DNA of 64,000 nt from Rhodamnia argentea (Eukaryota > Streptophyta > Magnoliopsida > Myrtales > Myrtaceae), in the NCBI RefSeq assembly GCF_020921035.1, contig NC_063154.1, positions 8,866,001-8,930,000 of the forward strand, in the 5' to 3' direction. Of the stretch, positions 35,101 through 46,820 are shown piece after piece. Below the pieces are notes generated by a model, which was not told the DNA's origin, did no database searches, and saw only the letters and a program-made list of their open reading frames with translations. Position 1 is the stretch's first letter. The number at the start of each line of letters is the position of its first letter. The position numbers and the translations under genes were made by a program.

Positions 35101-38100
35101 TTCTCGATATGGGAAAAAACATGGAGTGGCTCTCCAAGGTCCAGACCGATGGCGTTGCTGACAATAAAACTAGGTAACCCACAGAGGTAAAAGTCTCCAA
35201 ATGAATACACAGACAGCATCCACTGACTTTACATACATTACAAATAACTTCAAAGTTTTTCTGGCTTTCTAGATGCACGTAATCAGAGATAATTTATGTG
35301 CCATCTGTTTTAAGACATTTTTTGCCAAATGAAAACAGGAAAACTCTTCAAGCGCTATTAAGAACATAAATGCATTTATACATTTTTGCGAGAATTATTT
35401 CACACTGTATGATGAGAGATTTCCTAATAATTCGTTCTCGTCACGTAATACAGTAAAGAAAAGTGAAATTGACTAAACATATTATTTCGATGTTTCCAGA
35501 AACAATTTGTTTAAAAATAGCAGGTAGAAACAAATTGGATAAAAAAATGCATCTCCCTGGAATAATGACCAAGAAGTCCTGCAAATACATCAACATCTGG
35601 GCAACTCTACCAAACAAGACTAGTTCTGGAGAATTGAACTTGAATCCAATTTGATTCTTCTTTGACAGTTCCCAAACTAGTGCATCAGGGAAAACTAAAT
35701 TTCAATTTAACCCGGTTCTGCATCTACATCAAGAGAAATAACCGAGTTTTTAATCTAAGATTCTAAATTTATTCAAAATAAGTGATTTCTCCTCTGCTCA
35801 ACTTTACTTAAGGTGAAAGTCTTCAGTGAAGGAAATCAACTAACAAATCGTCTGTAAGGACAGAAAGACATTAATATGTAAGAGGTGAAAATGGCTGCAG
35901 GAAAATCTGACTCATTATGATCTGACCTCTAGCACGTTGTACACAACATAGAGCTTGATTGTTCCTTGACCGCGAATCATATGATATATTAAGCTTATAT
36001 CTGAGGCACAACATGGAAAATACGAAAAGGAGAAAGTTAGTACAATTCGCATCCATATGTTAAAAAAACAACAGTCCACAGATAAATGTAAGAAGTACTT
36101 AGCCACACCTGTTCTCTCCAAGAGAGTAACACCGCAAGTGAGCACAATAAAACACCCTAAATCAGACAACTCCTCCGCAGAAGGCCTCTTTAACTGTCTG
36201 CAACAAGAACAATTAGGTGATCTAGTATAAATCATATTTTTGGATTCAGGTTGAAAATATGGAGGAAGAGAAAGAGAGCCAAGTTGCTCAAATTTTGTTT
36301 TGTTAAAAGAAAATCATGCTTCATTAGTGTTTACAACAGTGCCTCCCGTCCATCTTTACATAATTTTCACCAAAAACTACAAACCTCAACCAAACCCCTT
36401 CCCTCCCCCAAAAAAAACAAAAATTAATTTAAAAAAAAAAGAAAAGAAAAGGAACTTCATTTTCTAATATGGGACAAACTTTTAAAATAATGCTCGCATC
36501 AAACTGCTTCGCCTATCTTCCATAAGTGTGGAAGGAAGTTGGAAGCATAGTCAAGGGGCATTTTGCACCATATAACAAGATAAGCAAACTGAATGTTGTT
36601 TCAATTTTTCGAAACTTAGGGTACAAAATAATCTCTTTAACATGTACAAGGTGCTTGGTGCAATGCCCAATGATTCATGCCTGGTTGAGCTAAAGTTTAA
36701 ATAACAAGTGAGTACTCATAGCGTCTACATCAACAAACCTGGTTTAAGCTCCCAAATGCCCCCAATAGTATAAACAAAAGGATTCACCAAAAAACCAATT
36801 GTGAAATAATACTGTAAGACGGATAAATAGTTGTAACGTGACTGCTTGAGCTGCTTTAAATTGTGAAAGAAATGGACAAATTACCTCGTACTCAGAAGCC
36901 TCCACAGTACTATGGCAATCCTTGTTGGCATAATTGTCAACAGTGAGAGAAATGAATCGAAGCACACAAGAACACCAACATCTATAAGCTGCAAATGAAC
37001 CATAGGCAAAGAAATGTAAAGATGCATGCAAGGCATTTATCAGAGAACTAAGCATCAGCCAATTATTCTGATACTTCTCAGACATATGCAAAATGAATCA
37101 AAGGTGAACAGCGTCAGAAGTTGCAGGACGAATTGAACAGTATTTTACTGTAACTGGACATCGCATGAGATAGAAATATATCCATCATCCAACTAACATC
37201 AAGTATATTGCTAATTTAATCTGAACAATTTCCTTACAATTAGCTGAATGAAATTTTAAGCAATTTAGCACAAGAATGTAGCGTTCTTCTCAATATGTAA
37301 CAACCTGGCCCGTTCAACTTGGACCCAAACTCTCAAACCGAGTACTCTGAGTAACCACACAAGGTGGTAACCATTAGGGAGCATGCGTCTGTTTATGAAT
37401 CACTTATTAGGGCTTCTCCCATTTGACGTGAGACATTGAGACGTTACAAACTTCCCCACTTAAAGAACCGACATCCTGTCAGTAGATTCCAACCCCCTCC
37501 GTCATTCTAAAAGTGTAACGGAGCTGCACCTTCCGAGCGCTCTCGCTTGGGTGATCACTTCCCGATTCGTCGAATTACGCATGGGCCTAATTCATCCCCA
37601 GATCACACATCCACTAGATGTGGTCCTGCTTGATACTACTTGTAACAACCCGACCTGTTCAACGTCGGCAAGGCCCGAAAAGGAGTTTTCTGATTAACCG
37701 CACAAAGTGGCGACTATATATGAATCTCTTGACAGAGTCTCTCCTATCCGATGTGGGACTTTGGAATGTTACAGAATTACATGGTGAAAAAGCCTATTTT
37801 GGGTGGTTATTACCATTCCTAAGAAAGTCATCAATGGGCAGCAGGCTGTAGAAACAACTTTATCTACTCGTCAAATCTTGAATTTTTTTAGCATGTTATA
37901 CCACATTGAAGTTAAAACGAATAACAGCTATTCTAGAAACATCTAGTAGATATTGATACTTACTGCTGAAATCAGAAAATCAAATAGGAAAAAGTGCCGT
38001 TGGAAATTAAACTGTGAGGAAATAGTTTATTTGATTAAACAAAGAGAGATCCAGATGTGTCATCCTTAGATTAAAATAAAGCGAGAGAATAAGAACAGAA

Positions 38101-39995
38101 AAGGAACGATGCAAATCTATTCTGGTTTCAAGTCTTTTAGTTCTAGGTCAATTTTCAAGAATGGTGTGATGCAGCCAAGATTTGATGCATTAAGAGATTT
38201 CATTGGTGATCAGTAGAATACAGAAACAACTGAAACCCAGAGAGACGCGGTCAAAGAAGATATGAAACCACATCCAATCTTAATTTGAACTCGAACCTAT
38301 TCCTTCCAGAAAGTGCAAGGTATCTCAAAACCAATATTCCACATACAGAGCATGATTAAATTTAGATTGAGGAACAGGAAGAGAACATCACCAGCTCACA
38401 TCTCCAAGGCAATCGGAAGATAGTATCATATACTCTCTCACGTTCTTTGTCATTTCCAAGAGTAGTTGTATTCCTTAATGAATTTCCATTGTTCATTTCA
38501 TCCAAAAAGTACCTCATTGGTGACTTCTGTACTGAACACAGCACCATAGAAATGCGTGAGAAAAACAGAAGAGAACAGCCTGATATTCAGGCGAAACCAG
38601 GAAAATAAGGAGAATAGACCAATTCTACAGAACAAACTAAAAGCTTCTCCTACTACTGCTAAGAAAAAGTAGGAACACAAAAGCAGTGCAACCATTTCAA
38701 TTCACTGAACCTAGATACACTAGAAACATATTAACCAGCTCAAAAGCAAAAAAAATAAAATAAAATATACCATATTAGCTTCAATTGTCCCACTAGACCG
38801 AGGAACAGACGAATCCACCATATTTGTGGTCTCGAAACCACAAAGGCCCATGGCTCCCATAGTACAAACAGTATAACGGAAAGGCTATAAACCAAGTGCC
38901 TTGCGGCACTCTCCCAATACTTAGGTGTTGTGAAGAGAGAATTGTTCTTCCTTGTAAGTACTGCATACTTATCAGTTCGCATCAATGCAGGAAACATTTC
39001 TAAGTTTGTAGCCTTCGCAGTAGCTTCATCGATGGCAGGTAACTCACGCGAATAGGCGAGACCAAAGCCACAATATGTTATCCCTTGACTCGAGACACAG
39101 TCTTTTTTTCGACTACCTGTCCGGTACTCTACCAACAAAGACTACGTTATAACAAATTTTAGCATTTATCTATAGGATTTAACAAGTTCTGGCAGGTCCG
39201 ACTCCTGAAAAATTCTAACCCATAATAAATGAGACTCATGCTGAACGAATTCAAAGCCGTATCAAAGCAAGTTTTTCCAGGTTGCTATTTGACAAGAGTG
39301 TTTCACATCGACAATGACAGCACAAACTCAATACAGAAGACAATCAACGACTCACCGAACGCATCCTCCGCCATGACCTTCTTCCAATCCAAGGACTCAG
39401 CAGTCTCCAACTTCCGTGGCACACTCCCATTCGGCTCACTACGCCCCTTCAAGATCGAGCTCGCCTCAATGCCGCTCTCGTCTCTCAAACTCTGGTCGCC
39501 TCCCGCTGTTCTATCCTCTCCGCCATTCACAGCTCTCTGCCTCAACTCTCCGCATCTAGACTCGTCGCCAAACACGCTATTCTGACTCTCCGCATTCACC
39601 ACCTGAGTAACAGAGCCCAAACTCGCCGCGCTGTAACTCTTACAATCGAACTCCACGCCGTTCGCACGCCCACGCAAATCGACACCACCGCTCCCAGAAA
39701 CCGAGCTGCTATCCTCGAAAAACACGCCGTCCGCGCGCTCGACACCGTTCGGGAGGGAATCGGAATCGATCGGTTGGCAGGAGTCGCCGTTTTCGGGGAT
39801 GATCGAGCATGCCGCCTGCTTCTTCCTCCTGTGCTTCCGCTTCCGGCGTGTGGACTTGTCGCGAGGAGAATCGAGAGGGATGGGATCGGAGTCCGATCGG
39901 AGAACGGAGGAGGATTCGTCCTCCGACTCCTCCGGGAGGTCGCTCCGGCCCAGAATCTCGAAGGACAGCTTCCGGCCCCTTGATCGCAAATCCAT
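32109..39995 (-). CDS. POD1: POD1 / TAPT1-like ER membrane protein
   Basis: Eleven exons: 39995-39356, 38531-38392, 36988-36885, 36197-36109, 36000-35927, 34623-34473, 34368-34201, 33105-33008, 32882-32760, 32619-32554, 32315-32109. They sum to 1860 bases, 619 residues, matching the family length of about 620. The first exon encodes a low-complexity polar region starting MDLRSRGRKLSFEIL. The TAPT1 (DUF747) domain follows: KSPMRYFLDEM, KERERVYDTIFRLPWRCELLIDVG, MPTRIAMVLWRLL, ISLIYHMIRGQGTIKLYVVYNVLE, HSFILLAQAITLSTCIVAHNNALL and DIIKHSFIAKFND. The protein ends WYVNRCQKRRHHLHLD. Arabidopsis POD1 is an ER multi-pass protein that works with calreticulin 3 and is needed for pollen-tube micropylar guidance and embryo patterning. 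Intron 6 has U12-type AT-AC borders. A TRIM element sits in intron 2. Confidence 0.9.
34369..34472 (-). other. POD1: U12-type AT-AC intron of POD1
   Basis: On the coding strand the intron starts ATATCCTTTT, the U12 5' splice consensus. It ends TTCCTTTACAAATGATAC: a branch-site match (one base off TTCCTTAAC) ten bases before a terminal AC. Removing these 104 bases joins GCC TCA A to TT GTT CAT and restores the family sequence ASIVHSFILLAQ in frame. No GT-AG pair at this place gives a continuous frame. Confidence 0.85.
37296..37773 (-). mobile_element. TRIM (miniature LTR retrotransposon) in POD1 intron 2
   Basis: Two diverged direct repeats, 37296-37448 and 37641-37773, each begin TGTAACAACC and end GTTACA, with about 190 bases between them. 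On the minus strand the segment next to the repeat at 37641 reads AGTAGTATCAAGCAGGACC. This resembles a primer-binding site for initiator Met-tRNA. A purine-rich tract (AAGTGGGGAAG) precedes the other repeat. There is no coding capacity, as expected for a TRIM. It lies in the same orientation as POD1. The repeats differ considerably, so the insertion is old. No exact target duplication is left. Confidence 0.7.
38740..39138 (-). other. Unassigned open stretch inside POD1 intron 1
   Basis: About 130 codons are open on the minus strand within intron 1 (SSQGITYCGFGLAYSRELPA, then TNLEMFPALMRTDKYAVL, then YWESAARHLVYSLSV). It reads like real protein but I do not recognise the family and it is not part of POD1. 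It may be a captured gene fragment. Confidence 0.3.
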
Positions 39996-40185
39996 GGATG
40001 CTCCGCGAGACTTTCAGCCAACCAGCAAATTCGATTGCGAGCGTTCGCGCAGTGAGCTTTTTGGGTGGAGAAGATCACAGGTTGAGGACGATGCGAGCCT
40101 TCGAGCGTCGCGTTTCACTGGATTCGTTTCGGAGCGTTGCCGATTCGGAGAGAATTCTGTGCGCCTGGACACCAGTTGGCATTAG

Positions 40186-41597
40186 TGCCTTGCGCACTGC
40201 GCTTGGCTGGTTTTTACTTTTACAGCTTTTCTTAAGTTACAAAACTCATTGATTTTGTTTTGCGAAAAATAAATAATTTAAAAAATATTTTTTCAAATAA
40301 TAATATCTTATATCTCTTAAAATAATTAATTAATAAAATCTATATGACGAAGTATGTTTTCGTTATTTTATTTTTATGAACGATACGAGTGGTATTTTTT
40401 AGGAGAAAAAAATTCAAGTCGTTCATAATTTGCGAAACAAACTTTTCATTAAAGATAATCTATGATAGAGTATTTTCTATTTATTTCTTTATTATTCTAT
40501 AAACGTGATATATTAAGTGAAGTGATAATCGAACCACGTATAAATTCACGATTATAATTTGTTGCGTCAATCTGCTGCGTAATTTCACTTTAGAGCCCTA
40601 ATGAAATATAGTCGGGGCCATTGTTATCGCAATTTGCTGCTCAGGAAAATTCGCGTTAACAAATCGCGTGAGGATACAAGATACGAGCTGCTGTTTTGAT
40701 GAAATGAAATTGAGTCCGTGTGATCGACGCTACGTCGCAGTATAGCTAAACTTTTAAATCCATGTATCTACAATCTATTCATGAAAGAAACTCGTGATGT
40801 TTAAATATCTCTTCTGAGAAATGCTACGTATGCTAAGAAATCTTAATGGATGTATAAAGAAGTTAACCATTGAATTCACGAGTCCTACCTATTATAATAC
40901 CCAATTCAAACTTGCCGCAACACTTAATAAATAAGTATTAGCATAATTTTTAGTAGGGCGGCACTATTTCCACCTCCTATATGACTAATCCATCCCATTC
41001 CTTAATAAAAAGACAAAAATAACCCTAAACATTTAATTGCAATTTGTAACGGTGGCCCCATTCCTTTTATTTATTTATTTATTTCTATTTCTAACGATCT
41101 AGTTGCCATAATTGAAATGCAACATGTCACATATTTTACTTTTTTATATCGTCGATACCCACACAGAAAAAGGCATTGTGTTTTCCTTTTTATTTTCAAA
41201 TTTTACTTCTATAGAAATAAGTTTTTTCAAAAAGAGAAAATTTCAAGGAAATATATATCAACTCCCTTAATTACTACAGCAAAGAATTTGTCTCTTTTCA
41301 TTAATATTGTCGAAATATTTCTACACACATCATATAGGCCATCACAGAAGTATCGAAAAGTAAACTACAAAAAAAAGATGTGAAAAAGTGATGCGGAATG
41401 AAGCATATTGCTATTTTTTTCGTAAATATTTATCGGGCGATGTTAATTTTTGTCCATCCAAAATGAGATCTCATTGGCATTTTTAAAAAAGAAATTCTTT
41501 TTTATGCAATGTTTTAATTTACTTAAGTTGCGTCTTTTAAAGATTTATATTGGAGAATGCATCAAGGAATTTTTTTTATTTAATCATATCATCCCAT

Positions 41598-41653
<56 letters not shown>

Positions 41654-43064
41654 AAAGACAAACGATAAGAAAAGGTTTTACGGTGATATGCACAACAAAA
41701 GCAAAAGTTTATAAGCAAGTAATTGTTTTATAAAAAAAAACATATGTCAAAATTTTTATAGATAGCACATGATAATTGTTCCTTTAATTTGCCTAACAAC
41801 ATAGAAAAAATTATTATTTTTTTTAAAATTTTTCCTTTTGACAAAAATAATTCCTGCAAAAGTAAACTCTAACAGTAAAATAAAAACATAGTGCCTACGA
41901 TCAACAAAACAAACACTACTTTAAATTGCAATAGAATGATTGAGGTTGATTTTGTCTTTTTGATGAAAAATGGGTGCATTTAGTCATAGAAAGAGTAAAA
42001 ATAGCGCCGCCCTTTTTAGCATACATAGCATTTTCGTTTTCTTTTGTTTAGGACAGTAACCTGGTTTTTTTTTATTTTTAAAGAATTTTACAATTTTAAA
42101 GGTCTCCAATGAGAAAATATATTTTTTGCTCTCAATGTTCTCCAACCTTAAATTTTTCGCGAGGGCTCGCCTCGCTTTGCTTAAGTGAGGGCTTGCCTTG
42201 CCCTACCTAGGTGACATTTCCCTCGACGGAGGTAGGCGAGGGTTGCCCTTGCCTGTGGCCGATGAGGCCACCCTGGCCACCGACAAAAATGAAGGAAAAA
42301 GAAAAAATAAAAGTAAAAAAATCAGAAAATATAAAATATGAATAGATGTGACAATTTAACGAAAATTAATGGAGGATGAATTTGTCATAGGTGTACCAAT
42401 TTGAGGTTTCTGATAAGTCAATAAATTAATTTTGAGTAAATTTATCATAGGTATATCTGTTTAGAGTTTTTAATGCTTTTTAGTTATAATAAATACACTC
42501 GGCGCCAACATAAATTCAATGACATCCAAGAAAATTAATTTGGCACGATCAATAATTGTCTAGATAAGGAAATTAATGCACATGCTCTCTCGCAATCTTT
42601 CTATATAAAAAAGTGGTTCGTCATCTTTTTTGGGGCTATAAAATATATTGATCCCCTGCTCTCCCCAAGACATGATCTCAGACCTTGTTTTCTCATTGAC
42701 ATAAATAAACTAACAGTGAAAAATTGGCATGGGAAGAAGCATCTTAGGATTACAAAAACTTATAAATGAAATGCAAATGACAATCTAGAGCCCTGAGCAT
42801 CTCCACGTGGGCCGATTAAGCTATGCACCGGGTCATTTTGAGAATTGATTATGTAACAATCTTTGGATAACTATAAGTCTGTTTTGATCTACAAAAAGAT
42901 AAATAATTAATAATTAAAAATTATAATGGAGGCCATTCTTTTTAAAAATTTGTGGCTCGCGGCCACCAAAACGATTATGCTAGCGAACCCTATTTATTTG
43001 ATACACTTGTCTTTATTTGGCCAAGCACATTGAGAATACGCTTATTCTTCACAATTTGTATCCT

Positions 43065-43068
<4 letters not shown>
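40186..43068. other. AT-rich intergenic DNA with small repeats
   Basis: No gene was seen. A (TA)n(GT)n tract lies at 41598-41650. A GC-rich patch (42150-42290, GAGGGCTCGCCTCGC..) followed by CATAGGTGTACCAATTTGAGG-type sequence to about 42480 is a fragment of the foldback families described further on. Confidence 0.5.
41598..41650. repeat. (TA)n(GT)n compound microsatellite
   Basis: An alternating TA run passes directly into about 16 GT units. Confidence 0.95.

Positions 43069-43097
<29 letters not shown>
43069..43097. repeat. (GA)n tract at the 3' end of the receptor kinase gene
   Basis: About 14 GA units, ten bases beyond the stop codon, in the 3' untranslated region. Confidence 0.9.
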
Positions 43098-43101
<4 letters not shown>

Positions 43102-43106
43102 TGACC

Positions 43107-45554
43107 CTAATCATCTCCTAAGTAGAAAATTGTGGGCTTCCGTGGCTCCATGATCTCCACCGTCCCTTCCAACATCTTGGCCACCTTCCCCATCGATGGC
43201 CGCAGCTCCGGCCGGTCCTGGAGGCACCACATGGCCGTCTTCACCATCCGGTCCACCAGCTTGAAGTGCACCTTGTCGTCGTAGGCGTGCTTGATCTGGC
43301 GGTCCAATATGTCCTCCACCTTCATCTCCTTGAACGCCTTGTCGAACGCCCACCCGGGGAAGTACCAGTCCTCGCTGTCCAGCAGCGACCCTTGCATCTC
43401 GAAGTTGCGGACCCCGCTCACGATCTCCAGCAGCACCATCCCGAAGCTGTAGACGTCTGCCTTCGGGGTGATCTGGTCCGTCTTGGCCCACTCGGGGGCC
43501 ATGTAACCCCGGGTGCCCCGGATCCGGGACATGCTCACCATGTCCTCCTTCTTCCGGAGCTTGGCCAGCCCGAAGTCCGATATCTTGGGGCAGAAGTCGT
43601 CGCCCAGGAGGATGTTCTCGGGCTTGATGTCGCAGTGAAGCACCCACTCGAGGCACTCCTCGTGCAGGTATGCAATGGCCCGGGCCACCCCGAGGGCGAT
43701 CCGGTACCGCACCCCCCAGTCGAGGGTCGGCTTCTGATTGTCCGGGACATCGCCCACCTCGTCCTGCTCCGTGGAGGCGCGGGCCGACCGAAACAGGAAC
43801 TTGTCGAGCGACCCGTTGGGAACGTACTCATACACTAGGATCCTCTGTCCCTTCTCGGCACAGAACCCCCACAGCCTCACCAGGTTGAGGTGGTGCATCC
43901 GGGCAATGATCGTGACCTCCGCCCAGAACTCCGCGTCGCCGCCGGCCACGTTCTTGAGGCACTTGACGGCGACGACCCTCTTGTCGTTCAGCTCGCCCTT
44001 GTACACGTCGCCGAACCCGCCCCTTCCGATTGGGTCCGAGAACCCTTTGGTGGCGGCCTTGAGCTCAGCCAGCGTGAATCTCTTGGGCCCGCCGGCTGGA
44101 AGCAGCTCGAGCCCCAAGGTCTGCGCCATATTCCTATACTTGATGTACTTCTTCAAGAAGGCCCAGAAGAAGGCCATCCCGGATATTAGCTCAGCTGCGA
44201 ACAGCGTGCAGATGATCACGATGTTCCTCGTCGTTGCGTTCGAGTCGTCCGGCGGGAGCGGGAGCGTGACGTTTACCGGGCACGTCGTCTCGAGCACTGT
44301 GGTCAGCCCCGTGAAGTTGGACTTGTCGGTCTCCGACTGGTCCACCATCAGAAACATCGCGTTCGCCGTCCCCGTCCCCGGCGACCAGTAACCGTACAGG
44401 AGCTGCCCCAGCTGTAGGACGCAGTAGCCAGTCCCGTCGTAATTGAACATGAAGCCTTCACAAGTCGAGTTCGCCAAGCACTTGGACCGGCAATCGGAGT
44501 AGTTCGTCGCCTGCAGGTTCGTCTGGTTCAGCCCGCCGGTGAAGTTGACAAAATCGAGGCGGAGGAATTTGGCGCTCTGCGGTCTCGCCACCGGGACCTT
44601 CCGCTCGCACTCGTAGTTACCAGCGGCGGACGAGCGGAACCCCGGCGGACAAACGCAGTAGGTGGAGTTCGCGCCGTCGCTCATGCAGATCGAGTTGCGG
44701 CCGCAGAGGCCGTGGATCTGGCAGAGCTCCGGTATCGCCTGCCACACCATCGTCCACTGGCCCTGGGAGTAGCTTAGCAGTCGCAGGTTGCCGTCATCGG
44801 CGAGCGTGAGCCGCCGCGGGACGGAGTCGCCCAAGTCGGCGGAGAGGATGGACGCTCCGTTGTCCTGGCTGATCTTCCCCGAATCGTCCAGTTTCAGGAA
44901 TTTATTGCCCCCAGATGTCCAGTACCTCTCGGTGTGGTTGAAGACCAAATTCTCGGAATCGAACGAGAATCGACCTTCCTTGGAGACCAGCGTAGTCCCG
45001 TTCATGGTCTGATTCGGCAAGAAAGTGTCTGTGGGGACGCCGAAGCTCCCCCAAGCGCCGAACACCAGGTTCCCGTCGCTGCGCAGAGAGAGTTCCGAGG
45101 CGTTCCCGGCGGCCGTCATGTTCGGCCCCCAGCGGTTGACGCCAGAGGAGTTGAGGAAGAGTTGGCCCCTGGAGGTAACGACGAGGGAGGCAGAGGCGTC
45201 GACTGGGGAACCCGGATTGGCGGACCAGACGACGGTCAAGGGAGAGATCTTGTAGTACCAGACGGAGAAGGTGAACTGGGTCGACGCGTTGGGGAGGGGC
45301 TGGAAGCCGGCGGCGAAGACGGAGTCTGGGGAGAGGAGGATCTGGCCCTGGGTGGGTCGCCACGGGGAGTCGGAGGACGAGAAGGAGGAGATATTGGTGG
45401 TCTGAGCTTGAGCCCACGGCGGAGAGGGGACGGCGAGGAGGAGGGAGGGAGGAGGAGGAGAGAGAGGCATGGTTGAGAGAAAGGAAGAAAGAATGGAAGG
45501 AGAGATGGTGGGTGGGGACCGTGAGGAGAGTGGAGGGAAGCAAAGGTATAACAA
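43107..45554 (-). CDS. G-type lectin S-receptor-like serine/threonine kinase (ZmPK1-like)
   Basis: Intronless, 815 codons from the first Met. Met-29 (45470) may be the real start, since it places a secretory leader (LLLAVPSPPWAQAQ) at the N terminus. In order: B-lectin domain (about 50-190, VVWSANPGSPVD, LRSDGNLVFG), S-locus/EGF-like region (CQIHGLCGRNSIC..CVCPPGF), PAN/apple domain (CRSKCLANSTCEGFMFNY..CVL), membrane helix about 444-467, then kinase. The kinase shows IGRGGFGDVY near 509, VAVK Lys about 531, HCDIKPEN at 640-647, DFG at 660-662 and APEW at 686-689. All catalytic residues are present, so activity is expected. Many Asn-x-Ser/Thr sites fit a secreted ectodomain. S-domain kinases sit in the plasma membrane and act in defence, stress or self-recognition; the ligand is unknown. 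High GC3 and lack of introns are normal for this group. Confidence 0.93.
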   Translation of the reverse strand: MLYLCFPPLSSRSPPTISPSILSSFLSTMPLSPPPPSLLLAVPSPPWAQAQTTNISSFSSSDSPWRPTQGQILLSPDSVFAAGFQPLPNASTQFTFSVWYYKISPLTVVWSANPGSPVDASASLVVTSRGQLFLNSSGVNRWGPNMTAAGNASELSLRSDGNLVFGAWGSFGVPTDTFLPNQTMNGTTLVSKEGRFSFDSENLVFNHTERYWTSGGNKFLKLDDSGKISQDNGASILSADLGDSVPRRLTLADDGNLRLLSYSQGQWTMVWQAIPELCQIHGLCGRNSICMSDGANSTYCVCPPGFRSSAAGNYECERKVPVARPQSAKFLRLDFVNFTGGLNQTNLQATNYSDCRSKCLANSTCEGFMFNYDGTGYCVLQLGQLLYGYWSPGTGTANAMFLMVDQSETDKSNFTGLTTVLETTCPVNVTLPLPPDDSNATTRNIVIICTLFAAELISGMAFFWAFLKKYIKYRNMAQTLGLELLPAGGPKRFTLAELKAATKGFSDPIGRGGFGDVYKGELNDKRVVAVKCLKNVAGGDAEFWAEVTIIARMHHLNLVRLWGFCAEKGQRILVYEYVPNGSLDKFLFRSARASTEQDEVGDVPDNQKPTLDWGVRYRIALGVARAIAYLHEECLEWVLHCDIKPENILLGDDFCPKISDFGLAKLRKKEDMVSMSRIRGTRGYMAPEWAKTDQITPKADVYSFGMVLLEIVSGVRNFEMQGSLLDSEDWYFPGWAFDKAFKEMKVEDILDRQIKHAYDDKVHFKLVDRMVKTAMWCLQDRPELRPSMGKVAKMLEGTVEIMEPRKPTIFYLGDD

Positions 45555-45709
45555 TGGCGGCTTTCATGGGTAGGAGAGAGAGTGATAGATAGATAGGGGA
45601 CGACTTTTCAACGACGACGCAGACGGATAGAGGGCCCCACCAAGAGGCGGAGTCTCTGTCGAGCACTTTGACCCGACAAAAAAATTGTATTGACCGACCG
45701 GGGAGTTAG

Positions 45710-46820
45710 TGCGGCATAAGTTTGACAAAGTCAGCGTTGGAAAATATTTCGAGACCACCCTCAAATGGGGGATTAAAATATCAATAAGCTCTTGAACCTA
45801 GATGCGGGGATGCGTTTCATAATTGATTAATGAGGCAATCGTCCCCGTGGATTCGAACCCGACTTTGCTCGATTTCAAGGCAACTCCTTTTCAAACCTTC
45901 TTCGAATAATACCATTGTCAAATTAGAGAGTACCGCGACGTGTGGGAAAACTACTTACAAAAAGTCATCAACGTTCTACATCTGTGTTGATTCAGTATTA
46001 AATATTTTAGTTTTGCCAATTTAATCCTTAAAATTTTGACGATTTGTCAATTTAGTTATGCCGACCAATTTTGATAAGAAGTCGTTGACGTTGATACCAG
46101 CTATCTTATTTGGCATAGCCAAAATTGACGTAGATAAATTTTTATAATTTTTTTTAATAAAATTTGTGAGATTATACGCAACTTTTAAATTTTTCTTCTT
46201 TTTTTTTTCTCTTTTTTTTCTTTTTTATTTCTCGACTTGAAGAAGGTAGCCGGTCGAGTCTCGTCAGCCGTAGGCAAAAGTTGCTGCCCTCGTCCAGGCC
46301 CAGTGGCCAACCCTTGCTAGACTTCATAGAAGAAAAGGGCAAAAAACAAAACAAAATAAAATAAAAAATATAAAGAAATCCAAAAAAAGTTAACAAAAAT
46401 TTATGTCAACGATTTTCGATTAAAATCGGCCTAAAGGATTAAATTAGAAAATCTCCAAAATGTTTAAAATTAAATTGATCAAATTGAAAGGTTTGGCTTT
46501 GAATTGTTAGAAATATAATATGTCTGTGACTTTTTTGGTAATTTTTTCCATCGAAGAAGACACGAAACAACGTAAATAAAACAAAAGAATACGAGTCCGC
46601 TAGTCCGATGAAGTAAGAGAGAGATATCTTAACAAAGCTATTTAACCTAAGAATATTTCTTCATCTGTTAAGGTGGACCCGATTTTGATAGAAACGGGAG
46701 GTGGATTTTGTCCTGTTCATAATGTTAGGCATCGGGCCAAAACTTGCTCGAGGGTGTGCAATGTCTTCGTGCGTGCGGAAGGGGTTGTAGACTAAGGTCA
46801 CACCTTGTGGATTAGTCCAT
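45710..46820. repeat. Upstream region of the receptor kinase, copy 1 of a segmental duplication
   Basis: This block resembles 49020-50330 in order: TTTGACAAAGTCAGCGT near 45720, GAATAATA.CATTGTCA near 45905, a palindromic foldback element (about 45990-46490), then GTGGATTTTGTCCTGTTCATA and AAGGTCACAC. Confidence 0.65.
45990..46490. mobile_element. Foldback (palindromic) MITE, family A
   Basis: The left arm has TTGCCAATTTAATCC..TTGACGATTTGTCAATTTAGT. The right arm carries the inverted equivalents (GGATTAAATTAGAAAATC, AAATTGATCAAATTGAAAG) around a short GC-rich core. No coding capacity. Relatives occur near 49500, 50815, 53080, 55310 and 58820. Confidence 0.65.

Noticed and set aside
39596-40252. 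Three overlapping 120-160 codon frames near the POD1 start
   Set aside because: Antisense or shifted readings of POD1 exon 1 and its leader; the in-frame reading alone matches the family.
43111-45666. Many long frames on both strands over the receptor kinase
   Set aside because: Shadows caused by very high GC at third codon positions of the true 815-codon frame.
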